From the NCBI GenBank assembly GCA_029532415.1, contig JAQOTA010000060.1, forward strand, positions 3,038,001-3,102,000: a stretch of DNA of 64,000 nucleotides, written 5' to 3'. Position numbers and translations under genes: made by a program. The notes below the pieces were generated by a model. The model made no database searches. It saw only the letters and a program-made list of their open reading frames with translations, and had not been told where the DNA came from. The stretch is from Marasmius tenuissimus. Lineage: Eukaryota > Basidiomycota > Agaricomycetes > Agaricales > Marasmiaceae. Positions 11,782 through 22,684 of this stretch are shown one piece after another (position 1 is the first letter of the stretch; each line of letters opens with the position of its first letter).

Positions 11782-13206
11782 TCAACAAAAAAACACCGAG
11801 AACGTAAAAAAACCCACGATTTGAACCTGCACCTGCCTCTTCACCCTCCCCATCCCCATAACCGCCAACCCCCCTTTCGTAGTGATCCCACCCAAACCAT
11901 AAACCGGCACATCATTCTTGTGCGGCCTCACATCCCGTATCCACAAATCAACCTCCTCCAACTTTGGCAACTTCTCCGCCATCAAATCCACCAACTCCGG
12001 ACTCAACGACACCGTTCCCAGCCTAACCTTGCGCAACACCATCTCGGTACCAGAAAACAGCTTCTTCACCTGCTGATACGACATGTACCGCCCGGTCAAA
12101 TCAAGCGACGTAAACGACGGCGAATGGGCGTAGCGCCGTACACATGAAATCGCCGTGTCGATCGGGAGGAAGCTGGTTGAGAATGTAAAGTGTTCCAGGG
12201 ATGGAAGGTTCGCGTCGTCGTCAAATGAAAGCAGGGAAGATTCCAACCAGTTGGCGAGGTCTGGATGCCTCGCTTGACCTTTCCTCCGCTCGCTTGTTTC
12301 AATGTGGGATCCGTGTAGGGCAAGGCGTGTCAGTGATTGGGAATGGGCGTTTAGGAATGATGAAAGGGCATGAGGTGTTCCGAGGTGGGGCGTGACGCAT
12401 GGTATGGAGAGTGAAAGGTGTTGCAATCGGAGGTGAGGAAGATCGGTCAAGCCATAGAACAACGATGAGAAGTCCAGTGGGATGGAAGCACCGAAAGCGA
12501 ATACTGTAAGGTGACGCTGGCTCCGGGATATGAATGGAATCAAAGAGTCGACCACGACTTGCTCGAGGGGAGGACACGGCAATTCGAGACCGTCGTCAGG
12601 AAGTATAGATATCTCGAGCTCATCAAGATCTGATGTTGCCGCTCTAACATCGGGAGTCAATAGCCCTTCCAGTTTCGAGAGAGACAAGACGAGGGAAAGC
12701 TTTCGTAGTCGAGTGGATGATGATATGGCCTTTTGGAGGAGGTTCCGAGTCGCGACTCCGTGAAAGAGGTGTGTATCGTTGCTGTACCATGCGATATGGC
12801 ATTCTCGAAGGTGAGTGAAGTTGAGTAATAGGTTTTCAAGTCGCCGTATTATCTCGTTGTAAAGGCCTTCGCCGAGTAGCCCTGCTACTTGAGCTTCCTG
12901 GAGCTGTTGCATGAAGTAGGGTCGGAGCCTCAACGTACGCACACGGTGCATGATAAAAGGCGAACTAGAGTGAATATTGAGTACCCGAGCAACGAAAACA
13001 CGGGAATGCACGTACCTGAGATGTAGTAGATAGTCGACCATATTCCCCTCCAATTGATGTAGCGACAAGTCCTTGTATCGTTCATCCATGGCTAATCGAA
13101 AGAAGGTGCTGTTCACAGTAAGCATGTTCGACAACTCATGACTCGGCAAAGATTGTGCGATACACTGCCAAACTTCTGCCGGAAGACTGATAGGACTCTG
13201 ACACAT
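11782..13206 (-). CDS. F-box-like protein with leucine-rich C-terminal region
   Basis: Uninterrupted ORF of 474 residues. The N-terminus carries an F-box-like motif (residues ~5-45: ISLPAEVWQCIAQSLPSHEL, then L..VNSTFFRLAMDERYKDL), the usual Skp1-binding helix set. The remainder has repeated LRKLSL, LRLQHLSLS and LTRLALHGS type segments like degenerate leucine-rich repeats, which in this family select substrates for SCF ubiquitin ligases. Large expanded families of such proteins are common in agaricomycetes. The last dozen residues (VGFFTFSVFFC) look unusual and may be read-through of a short 3' intron. Target unknown. Confidence 0.75.
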   Translation of the reverse strand: MCQSPISLPAEVWQCIAQSLPSHELSNMLTVNSTFFRLAMDERYKDLSLHQLEGNMVDYLLHLRYVHSRVFVARVLNIHSSSPFIMHRVRTLRLRPYFMQQLQEAQVAGLLGEGLYNEIIRRLENLLLNFTHLRECHIAWYSNDTHLFHGVATRNLLQKAISSSTRLRKLSLVLSLSKLEGLLTPDVRAATSDLDELEISILPDDGLELPCPPLEQVVVDSLIPFISRSQRHLTVFAFGASIPLDFSSLFYGLTDLPHLRLQHLSLSIPCVTPHLGTPHALSSFLNAHSQSLTRLALHGSHIETSERRKGQARHPDLANWLESSLLSFDDDANLPSLEHFTFSTSFLPIDTAISCVRRYAHSPSFTSLDLTGRYMSYQQVKKLFSGTEMVLRKVRLGTVSLSPELVDLMAEKLPKLEEVDLWIRDVRPHKNDVPVYGLGGITTKGGLAVMGMGRVKRQVQVQIVGFFTFSVFFC

Positions 13207-13478
13207 TCAGAGTGGAAAGGGGAGGGTGATCATCGGATAGTCGCCACGAGTTTGCTTTATACAAGAACTGTTTAACCATAACCTGTTCTGTGCGGGAACG
13301 ATAGGCCTTGAGGAAATTTCGGGAACGTCTTGAATACGGGATAGAAAGGCCGTTTACTGGAGCGTGTTCCGATTTTCGTGAAGGGCATTGATTTCGGCAT
13401 CATCTGCCCCAAACCAAGAGATCCAATGGAAATATCGCCCATGTATGTATGTCATTGGAACGAAACAAGTCGGCTCGT

Positions 13479-13932
13479 TCAAAAGTCTTCCAACTTGTAA
13501 ATCTCAACCACCGCTTCTTCATATGGATGAACCTGTCGGGAAGAATAAGAACCAGAGTTAGATATGAGTGAGCCTATCACGCACCTTCTTCAATTCTTCC
13601 ACCGCATTCTTGACCTCCTCCCGATTGCCCTTGTCATTGATGACCATTTCGACTCGGTCTTCCTCTACAAACTCGAGAGCTCCAGGCTTCCCAATAACAG
13701 GTTGAGCTTCAGCTGTCGGCCTGAATTGACCTATGGTTGTGAATCAGGTTAGATTACTCCAAACTTGTCTGAACAAGGAGTACTTACCCGTTCCTCGGGC
13801 AATGAACGCGCACTCCCCATAGTTTCCTATCTTTCCCAATTCTTGAGGATATTTCGCGAATAAGTGATCAATAATGGCTCTCGTATTGGCTGCGGGAGTG
13901 AAGAACACCATCTTGAAGCGTTGAGAGAACAT
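13479..13932 (-). CDS. Nif3/YqfO-like (CutA-fold) small protein
   Basis: Three exons. Exon 1 (13932 to about 13788) encodes MVFFTPAANTRAIIDHLF and LGKIGNYGECAFIARGTG. Exon 2 (about 13731-13584) begins QFRPTAEAQPVIGKPG and includes LEFVEEDRVEMVI. Exon 3 encodes HPYEEAVVEIYKLEDF and the stop. The GTGQF, VEEDRVE and HPYEE.....Y..ED motifs are those of the YqfO/Nif3-associated ferredoxin-like module found in NGG1-interacting factor 3 proteins. The exact function is not established; members are small cytosolic proteins with proposed metal binding. The gene is divergent from coatomer zeta, with only about 195 bases between start codons, so the two may share a bidirectional promoter. Confidence 0.75.
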
Positions 13933-14127
13933 GGTGGTTATGGTACGAGAAGGGGTCGCGCGAACTTTTTGGATTTTTCCCAATTTGGAAGTGCTCACCT
14001 GCTCGTGTAATAACCTCCACCTCATCTTTCGACGTGTAAGCGTGTTCCGTTTCATTGCTCGATAAAATGTCACTGAAAGTGTCTCTTCATTTTGACTTGC
14101 AGGAATCACATCTATTTCACGACCACC

Positions 14128-14801
14128 ATGAATCTTTCTCTGTACAGCATAGATGCATTTGTTATAACCGACACCGAAGGACACCGCGTCTTAGCGAAGT
14201 ACTACCGACCAAAAGGCCATCCTAATGGCGAATCGAAAGACTTGTTGACGCTGAAGGAGCAGAAGACATTTGAGAAGGGGCTCTGGCAGAAGACCAAAAA
14301 GCCTGGAGGTAAGCTGAACGCGGATAATCGTCGCTGGGGATGGGGACTGACTTACTGGCCCTCCAGGTGATATTATTCTATACGATGGACACCTGGCTGT
14401 ATACAAGCACTCACTCGACCTCATCATATACTTCATCGCTGGACCGTCGGAGAACGAGCTCATGCTCATGACTGCCTTAAACTCGCTGGCGGACGCTATG
14501 TCACTGCTGTTACGTGGTCAATTGGAAAAGAGAGGTATTCTGGAGAACTTGGATCTGGTGCTACTGTGTCTCGATGAGACTGTTGACGATGGGTGCGTAC
14601 GACCTTGACTCCGTTGCTTAATTTTTCGCGTGCTGATAGTCAACCTTCAGAATAATTGTTGACACGGACTCGGCAGCGATAGCATCGCGGGTCAGTCGTG
14701 CACGACCAGACGTCCACGAGATCAACATCAACGAGCAAACGATAATGAACGCCTACCAGACAGTTAGGGACAGGGTAGCTCAGAGAATTGGGCAGCTATA
14801 G
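14128..14801 (+). CDS. RET3: Coatomer subunit zeta (COPI)
   Basis: Three exons, 14128-14308, 14367-14592 and 14651-14801, sum to 558 bases, exactly 185 codons plus TAG, so every join is in frame. The product begins [20 protein letters not shown] and contains [44 protein letters not shown] and [17 protein letters not shown]. These are the hallmark stretches of the zeta-COP longin-like fold, and the length matches the family. It is part of the COPI coat for Golgi-to-ER retrograde transport, paired with gamma-COP. The gene is intact and expected to be essential. Confidence 0.93.
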
Positions 14802-15127
14802 AGCGGTTGCGGAGGTATCGTGGAGTACCAGGTCGGGCATACCCATCTCATGTCTGTCGTGGCCGGGTCACCTATGGCTTGACTTCCAGGATGCTAGAAG
14901 GGCTTTCATTCGGTGGACATGGCTGTATAAAATGGATTCTTTGTATCATCATCATGGTTGAGATATAGCTCAAGTCCTCTCCGTTCTAGCAACTTCCTCT
15001 CTTCGTCCTCCTAGAAGCATCCCTCGTGAAATAAGGGCAACCAGAGTCACCTTCATCGCGGAAAGCAATCACACTCAAAGAACTTGTTTAGATTTCTAGC
15101 AATGCACGTCTCCCATACATCAGAATG

Positions 15128-16295
15128 CTAAGACTGACTTGTACCGAAGAGTTTCGAGATTGCTTCGACAGTGGTATTCCCTCCACTCAATATGATCCCG
15201 AGCCGGGTGACATTCAGCCTAACACACTCCTTCCTAAAGCCCTCATCGAATAAAACCACAGCGAACGGAACACAAGAACTCGGCTCAACGAGCACTTTCA
15301 ATCTCTCCAAGAGCAATTTCATTGCTTTCTTGATCTCCTCCTCTCCGACCGAGTATACTCCCTCAACTTTCGACTTGTCGGAGATTATGGTCCAGTTAAC
15401 TTCTCCTAGTGGAGTGCGCAGTCCGTCCGCAATGGTGAGTGTGGCCACGCTAGTGATCCTCTTTCCTTCCGCCAATCCGCGGCGGCCATCGTCACCTCCT
15501 TGGAATGAAGGTTCAGAGCCAAATACGCGCGTGCCAGTACCAGAGAGTGCTGTTGCAATCCCGGAGAGCATCCCACCGCCCCCGAGAGGTGAGATGACAG
15601 CATCCAAAAGTCCTGGTCCTCGTCCCAGACCTATATCGTCTGAATTTGCGTCCAGATCCTTCACCTGCTCCTCGAGTTCGAGCGCCATAGTTCCCTGACC
15701 TAATATAATATCGGGATGATCATAAGGAGGAATGAATCGAGCACCGGTTTTCTCGATGACCTCCTTAGCTACGGCTTCACGTTCTGGTGCTGTCGAGCCT
15801 GAGAATACGACATTCGCGCCGTATCCTTGCGTTGCCGCGATCTTGGAGGGTGTCGATATCGATGGCATGACTATATAGGCTGGAACGCCCCTCGTACGAG
15901 CAGCGTACGCGAGAGCTTGAGCATGATTGCCTAAACCGAAAATTAGAAACTTCGACAACTTGGAACCCGAAATGCTACGAACCAGAACTATGTGTAATCA
16001 CCCCATTCCGAACTTCCTCTTCACTGAGCCTGCTCAAAGCATGGAATGCTCCGCGGGCTTTGAACGCTCCTACTTTTTGGAGGTTCTCGCATTTGAAAAA
16101 CAGTCGGAAAGTGGGTTTCGCTGGAGTCTGCCCTTCCCAGGGTGTCCCGATTAGCAATTCTGCTGACTGAGGTGTCGAAGCGATGGCATTGATCGAGGAG
16201 GAAGTGAGGACAGGCGTCCTGTGAATATAGGGCGCGATCACTTTGTACGCGGCTTGAACGGAGGAACGATTCAGAGGAAGGGGTTCAGCTGGCAT
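15128..16295 (-). CDS. PLP-dependent serine racemase / threonine dehydratase-like enzyme
   Basis: Two exons (16295-15983 and 15930-15128) join in frame to 371 codons plus stop. Fold-type II PLP motifs are present: the Schiff-base lysine in KVGAFKARGAFHAL (residues ~85-100), the substrate loop HSSGNHAQALAYAA created exactly at the splice join, IVMPSISTPSKIAATQGYGA, and the tetraglycine phosphate loop SPLGGGGMLSG. The C-terminal IILSGGNTTVEAI completes the domain. There is no ACT regulatory domain, which fits serine racemase/dehydratase better than biosynthetic threonine deaminase. It would racemise or deaminate serine, or deaminate threonine, in the cytosol; substrate choice cannot be read from sequence alone. 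Confidence 0.88.
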
Positions 16296-16673
16296 GATGA
16301 TCGGGTCCTAAATCAAGATACAGTTCAAACATCGCAGGTCTTGCGAAATTCTGAGTCATAGTGCTCCGTGGGATATTCTCGGCAGATCTAGAAGGATAGG
16401 TCGGTGGTCCCTGCAAGTAGGAGTACACAAACAAACGAGAGCGAGCACTCGTGAGACATCTAATGTTGGATCGCGACGGGCCAGAGCAAGACGGCCACAG
16501 GCGGAGATTTCAAAAAGTTCTTGCCATTACTCGTATATACACAACGCGAAAGTGCAAATTATGGATAACAATATATCAAAAACATCCAAAGAAGGTTTTA
16601 TTCCGAAGCAGCGGCAAGTTCAAAGGATATTTCCCTTCGTGCTCTCTCTCGTATCACCGCCTGAATGACTCTG
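16296..16673. other. Intergenic, nothing recognised
   Basis: Holds the promoter of the racemase-like gene and the 3' flank of the NACHT gene; no ORF of interest. Confidence 0.4.
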
Positions 16674-19176
16674 TTAAACAGAAATATGCTCCATGTCTAC
16701 ACGACGTTTAGCGACCGTGCAGAAGTGACCGTAGGTAAAGGAGATCCTTACCTTAGTCCAGCATAGCCTAGAGAGGTGGTAGGTCCAGGTTTCGAATTCC
16801 CTCGTCACGAAGATGTCCGAGATTCGGTCAACCAAAATTGCGTGGTCATTGACTCTTTCGAGAAGCGTTCGCAGTAGACGTCCTTCGATTGGTCTTATGA
16901 TTTTTATCCCCCAGCCGGAGGGTGACTGCGCAGCGTCACGATCCTTCTGGTCGAGCGGTATCACCCTCAATGTGACGCTGTCGTGGCCCAGACCTCCTCC
17001 CAAGTCTGCCCAAAAGCCCAGCCTATCTGAGGGCCAGTCAGAAAACCGTCGATGGAGTCGGGAGATCGATAGTTGGCACGTAAGGAGTGAAAATCGAATG
17101 GACTTATCATCCCGATCCCTCGGAAAAGCCACATAGAAGCCACGAAAAAACGATGTACAGTTCTTGAGAAACCCATCGAGATGTTTGGAGGAAGAAGTCC
17201 GCTGTCGTGCGAGAGTCAGTACGTGTTCGCTATGAAAACCCGTAGCATACCTTCAACAAACGAAAGACGCTGTAGAGCATACTTATTTGACTACCAATCG
17301 CGATGGTACGGTATCGCCAATCTTGTATTTTCTGTACATCTCCTCTCCGAGTTGAAGGACGAAAGACGTGGAAAATTGAGTATCTTAGAGACCAATCGTG
17401 TAAGTAATCCCTGTGTAGATATTTTGGGTCTCAGGGCCAAGCACAAACACAATCTATGGCGTACCAATGGAGCAGCATCGAGAAGTATGAGTGAGGATCG
17501 AAGTCGTTGAGGATCCCGACTATCTCGCCAGTGATATCGATCACTGGGTGATGTTCGTAAAAATATCTCCAAGCGTTGAGAGAACCAATGCTGGGCTCGG
17601 ACTCATGAGAAACATTCGGTGCTCCTGGGTAGGTTGCACGTTTGAACTCGGCCACGAGCCTCAGTAACATTCGAAGGTGACTTGTTACGAGCATTTGCAT
17701 ATTGCCTTGGTAGGAAAGCCTCGCGCCGACGTTAAATGCACCAGCGTGACGCCGGTCGATAAGGAACTCTGTAAACGACCCATGTAGTGGTGATATGTTT
17801 TCGGAAATATCGCCCGGAATGTCAAGGCATGAGTGTAATCCGGACACCAGGGCCACCGCTTCGCCTGGAGATAGGTGCAGTAGCTGTTCAATGGCAAATG
17901 CGCTTCTTAGGCCAGCTGTAGGATGCAGTTGGAAGGTGCTACTAAAAGCAGTGAGCAAACTACCCATGTCGGTCCTCACAATGAGCCGTAGGACTTGCTG
18001 AAGCTTTTGACCTTCATTGCCGCAGAGCTGGAGGATCTGAGTATATAGTTGATCGAGGTCTGGGTAAGGAGATGAAGCGTTCAAGACCGGCCCCGGGGTA
18101 AGTATCACCTCCAGACGCTGCCCGGGTGCCACGGGGACCTTCCCCTTGTCGATGAACTTCGCGACAGTGGTGACATAGATGAACTACCCTGTAGACTTCC
18201 AGACAAGCGTGTCAATTATCTTGTCACCCGGCCAAGTGTTTTTGGGGTTGGGCAACAAGGCCCAGTGCTCCTCACGAATGCGGGCGAACTCGTGACGAAG
18301 ATACAGTTCGATGTCATCCCGGGCAGCATAGTCTCCGAGAGCGAGTTGATACGGAGAGGGAATGAAGGATCGGTGTCGAAAGATGCGTGTTATATGAGGT
18401 TCTGGTCGGCTGAATACCAGAAAGTTGAGAGGAAGGGTGCCCGTGACTCTTTGTATCTTCTTCAGCAACCGCTTCTGGGATGACACTTCAATACATTCGT
18501 CCAGCCCATCAATGATGACAAGGCGAGGAAGATTGGTCCATTGCCTTGGATCTACTTGAGCACATGGCTCCTGGATCAATGCTTCAAACTGGGTTTCCCA
18601 GGTTTTCTGCAGGATCCCAGGTGTCGAAGAGATCGTATGTTCAACGAAAGGCGACAAAAGCGGCTTGAGCCTGCGAGAGCTGACAAGCTGATGGACTATG
18701 GTAGCGATGACGGGGTCCAACTTGTCCCGGGCGAAGTCGTTTCGCGAAAAAAAGAATGCAGCAGCTAATTCTCCGGATCGGGTATAGTGTTCTGACAGCG
18801 CCTGTGCAATTGCAGACTTCCCAATTCCAGCAGCGCCGTTCACCCAAAACACCCTGTTCTTCTGCAGTGAAGAGTCCTCACACCAATCCCGTAGCTTCCG
18901 CACAATTATTTTTCGAGTACCAGGCAGAACGTTCGGCTGAGGGTAGCGTGCCTCTGCGTCATGAAGAGCGCTGAAGGCAACCTTGCTCGTCAATGTTGCG
19001 AGCCCTTGTTTGAGTTGTATGTCAGGTACGCGTCCCTCTGGCACAGCGGCCAAACTCACCGTTATCCGACGCATCTCGATAGTAATTGTCCCGACGTGCG
19101 TAGTGTTATAATTCCCTTCCGTGTTGGTTACGATGCTATCAACAAGCCGACAGTCGCTGCTCCCGGAGAAGCTCAT
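16674..19176 (-). pseudogene. NACHT-domain NTPase (NLR-like), interrupted by an in-frame TAG
   Basis: The N-terminal ORF (19176-18184, 330 aa) has a short variable head, then RDWCED, the Walker A motif NGAAGIGKSAIAQ, FFFSRND, HQLVSS, the Walker B motif LPRLVIIDGLDEC, LVFSRPEPHI and LYLRHEFARIR. The frame then stops in WKSTG*FIYVTTVAKF. Family members read SGQFIYV here, so a CAG has become TAG at 18186-18184. The same frame continues with VILTPGPVLNASSPYPDLDQLY, LLHLSPGEAVALVSGLHSCL, LHGSFTEFLIDRR and IDITGEIVGILNDFDPHSYF. Probable 3' exons run to the stop at 16674 (EHISV). These STAND ATPases are proposed nonself-recognition or cell-death regulators in basidiomycetes. One substitution from intact suggests a recent null allele, or a sequencing error; the 3' exon joins are approximate. 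Confidence 0.8.
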
Positions 19177-19935
19177 AGGCTATAGGTTATCGTCAAGAAA
19201 GAGAGACGAAAGTAGCATCGATCGGGGAGGAGCCTAGAGGTCTGGAAAGCTGAGACAACTAGTCTTGACAATCGGTCTGTCAGAGGTGCCAATTCCACGA
19301 CGAACAGTGAGTGAGAAAGGTGAAGTTAGGAGAGTAATATTTGTTTGGTCGCCAAACAAGACCTGGCTTTTTCGGGTCTAGTCCACGATGTGTTGGCCCG
19401 ACTCCTTCGCCGTAACATACACTTCCAGATGTAATCCGAGACTTCCGAGGTGCATAGCAGACATAGGGATTGCTGTGAGCACGACTTGAACGGTTTTTCT
19501 TCAGGCTTCCAAAGGGTATGATGAGTGGGCAGCGTCAAGTTAACGAGGCTCAGGATCATCGGAGCTTGAACTTGCCGCGCGTTTGGGATACAAAAAAGCC
19601 TCTGTTTGGCAAACTGAATTGAAACCCCTATCCTTCAGTAGCACCGACAGCTCGGAGCCCTTCAAAGCCGCAGCCCTCGATTGACTCCCCGAGTGCTTGT
19701 TCAACGTTCACCACGCACAACCCCCGCTTCCGAACCAACACAGTGCGCAACAGACTACGCTCTCTTTTGACATAGGTCATTCGATTATCTCTGGCAACAC
19801 AGGGCGACATCTATTAACGGAAGAAATACACGATAACTTCTAACTGTCCACGAGCTGGTGAGACTCTAAAACTCTCTCATCGCGGCCAGCAATCGACAAC
19901 GTCCAAAATGTCCTATACCGTAGTCTTCGAATTTA
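19177..19935. other. Intergenic, nothing recognised
   Basis: Short ORFs only; contains the upstream region of the NACHT gene and the 3' flank of the peroxygenase gene. Confidence 0.45.
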
Positions 19936-20950
19936 CTACAAGATACTACCATCGTTCACCGGATCCTCTGGCGCACCAGGAGCGAGTGTTACCCAAGGAC
20001 ACTGTCCTGCGTTGGGCTGCCATTGGGAGGCTCGTGCGATAGCTGAAAAGACAACACCGTCTGTTTGTGGGGTCATCATTGTCCTTGGAATCTTCCAGCC
20101 TTCCGCCAATGGCATTCTTTCCTCACGGAAGAGGATGTTCACAAACTTCTTGGGCGCATTGCCAGTTAAAGGATCACCCATGACCGACAAATACAATGAG
20201 GACTCCCGAGTACGGATTTGGAACTCTTTGATGGTGTTCCTAAAAGAGGGATTAGAGTCCCGAGATTGCTCAAGCCTGGCCTTCTGGACTAGGCCTGCCG
20301 AGGTGGCGTTATAGAAGTCGGACCCAGGGTTGGAATTCGCGAGGGTTGTGAAAATTGTTTCGTTGAAGACGTTGTTGTCTCCCAACGCGTGGTCTTGGCG
20401 GGACACAGACGCGTCGTGTTCGATGTTGCCGTGGCTGGGGGACAAGAAATCAGAAACCTTCCGTCGCCAAGACTTCAAACACGCACAGAGCAATGTTGGC
20501 AAGAGCGTCAACTCGGTCGTCCAGGGCAGAAGTGAATAAAGCAGCCTTGGCTGCGGTGATCAAGAGGTCATGGTGGACGTTGAACCCCTCTATATTTAAA
20601 TGCGTGAGTTCTCCACTTTCCTCCGTCAGCTGATGGAATCTCACTCAATGCCGCGTCGATGAACATCGGAATGGTGATGTTTCGTCCATTGCGTGGAAGG
20701 AACCCGTGGTTTGCGAGTCTATTTGGAATTGTGTGGTCAGTTCAGAATAGAACCGGCTGTTGTTGGATACGAACGTGTTCAGACCAGGACACGGTCCCCG
20801 TGAATCTATAGCGGTTGGAGCTTGGAACTGATGTTGACTCCAGTCTACTTCGTCATGGGGATCCCTCGCGGCCAAGTGTGGGTTGAGTGTATTGCCGGAG
20901 GCAAAAGAAACTGTTAACGCCAAAGCTGTGAGGTGGACTTGGATCTTCAT
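19936..20950 (-). CDS. Heme-thiolate peroxidase (short-type unspecific peroxygenase), secreted
   Basis: Four exons (20950-20775, 20718-20645, 20589-20487, 20434-19936) total 852 bases, that is 283 residues plus stop. A signal peptide is clear (MKIQVHLTALALTVSFASG). The heme-ligand cysteine lies in RGPCPGLNTLANHGFLPRNG, a motif assembled across intron 1. The acid-base/metal motif is IEHDASVSRQD, and GDNNVFNETIFTTLANSNPG follows. EHD rather than EGD marks the short group of the chloroperoxidase/UPO superfamily. Members use H2O2 to insert oxygen into C-H bonds or aromatic rings, usually outside the cell. N-glycosylation sites (NET, NIT, NAT) fit secretion. The gene is intact. Neighbours give no pathway, but the window also holds CYP505s and a secreted heme peroxidase. 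Confidence 0.9.
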
Positions 20951-22684
20951 GACTGGGAGGCTTTTCCTGGTAAGTTTCCGTGGTCCTGCTGCAATACTTA
21001 TACTCCTCAATTTTTCTTTTTTTAAACGAACGGGATCAAATATTCCATATGGTTCAACTCTCACGTCGTGAACGGCATTCCTCTCTATTCTTGTCCAATA
21101 CATATTAGTATTGGTCTGCTCGACAGTCCGCCATACAATCCAGTATTGACGCACACAGCCTTCAAATAGCTCTACAGCCTGTCGCGACCTCCCGATCTTG
21201 GTCTGAGTCCGTTGGTATAAGTCTCAGTCTGTGGATGGATGGATGCCACTGAGAGTTGCACAAGATAACGTTTTGACCAGATCTCTTTTCACCCGCGTTC
21301 GGTTTTTCCCGTCCCTTGCCCTCGTACATTCAAGTACACATAGTCAAATGGTTTTTTCTGACCCTCCGAAGGACGGCATCTCCCTCTTAGGCTTCCTTCT
21401 GCTGACAAGTTCATGTGGGGGAAAATAGACTTCAATCCTCGCCATCAGTACCTTTTGGAGCTGACTTCGAGCCAAGATGTGAAGGATCACGCTGTTTTGG
21501 GGATAGCTCCCCATTGCTACTGTCAAACTTGAGCTTGGACCCCGAACTTGATGCGGAATTTCATGAATCCAGGTTATTTGATTTCTCAAACTCAACGTTC
21601 ACGAAAAATCATCACCATGTCAATCGTCCTTCGCCCCTGGTCGCCTCCTCACCTCCGCCATAGGGGGAAACACATTCCGAAGTCATGAATACGACGGGTA
21701 TGAGCGCCCTGACGCGCAGCTGCCGTCGCTCGATAACTCACAGGAACATCATAAACAGCGGATCTCGCAGTCCACGCCATGCGGGTATGCTGTTGAATGT
21801 GTCGAAAAGCGGCATAAGGGCGCTGTCGCTGACAGTGGCTCCCGAAGTGTATGATACTCGATGGAGATTGAGAAGAGCACGGTGGGTAACCAGAGGTAAC
21901 CAGACGTACAAAGGCCCGAGGGCTCACTGCGGCGTGCGCACTGCACAGTAAGCAAGCAGTAATGATCTTGCCGATCTTACCAACTCTCAAGCTTTGATTG
22001 GTTCAAATCTTGACCATTCAAACAGATTGGGGGTGGTGACACCGCTTGGACGGTAAAACTTCGTATGGCCCGCTATAGATCTACATTTCATCAAAAAAGG
22101 AGGTTTGGTTCTTGAAACCTGTGAGGCTACCTGCGTTGTCTTCTCAATCTTCGTATACTTCCATTCATCCTTTCATGCATGCGGCCCGTACACGTAAAAT
22201 CTGGTAGGCAAGGTCTCATATGGACGAGGAGAAGTAGAATCACTGGGCATTGTGGCGTGGTAAACTTCCAGAGAATCGGAAGAACACTTGAGGGCAGGTT
22301 TTTACGCGCCGAACCTTCGACTGGTACCGTCAAGCAGCCCGCCCGATGTTGCGTGGACCAAGCGTGGACACGGTGAATGAATAATGGTAGACTTTTCATT
22401 CTTTAGCCCTTTACTATTTGCTATATGCTATCGAGCCTGATTGGCTGGTCCATCGAGAAAGGACTGACTCACTGGTGTGTTCATGTTTTTACAGATTGTC
22501 TTTGAAATTTGTGTTACGTAGCTGTCATTATCCTTCTATTGGGCCACCACGACAAGCGATCCTGCGTATCTTGCAGCCTTCTTCCAACAGAATTACGTTT
22601 GACAAGCTAGCCGAGGGTCGCCCCAGTCAACACACCCAACCTCTTTCACCATAACCAGTGACTCAGTAGTCTGTACTCTTCGAA
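20951..22684. other. Intergenic, unresolved ORFs
   Basis: The longest frame (21990-21649, -, about 113 aa, starting MRVGKIGKIITACLLCSAHA) begins like a hydrophobic leader but has no recognisable domain. The rest are short overlapping frames. The first ~150 bases upstream of 20950 are the peroxygenase promoter and 5' UTR. Confidence 0.3.

Noticed and set aside
15171..15698. 175-residue plus-strand ORF
   Set aside because: Antisense to the well-supported racemase-like enzyme.
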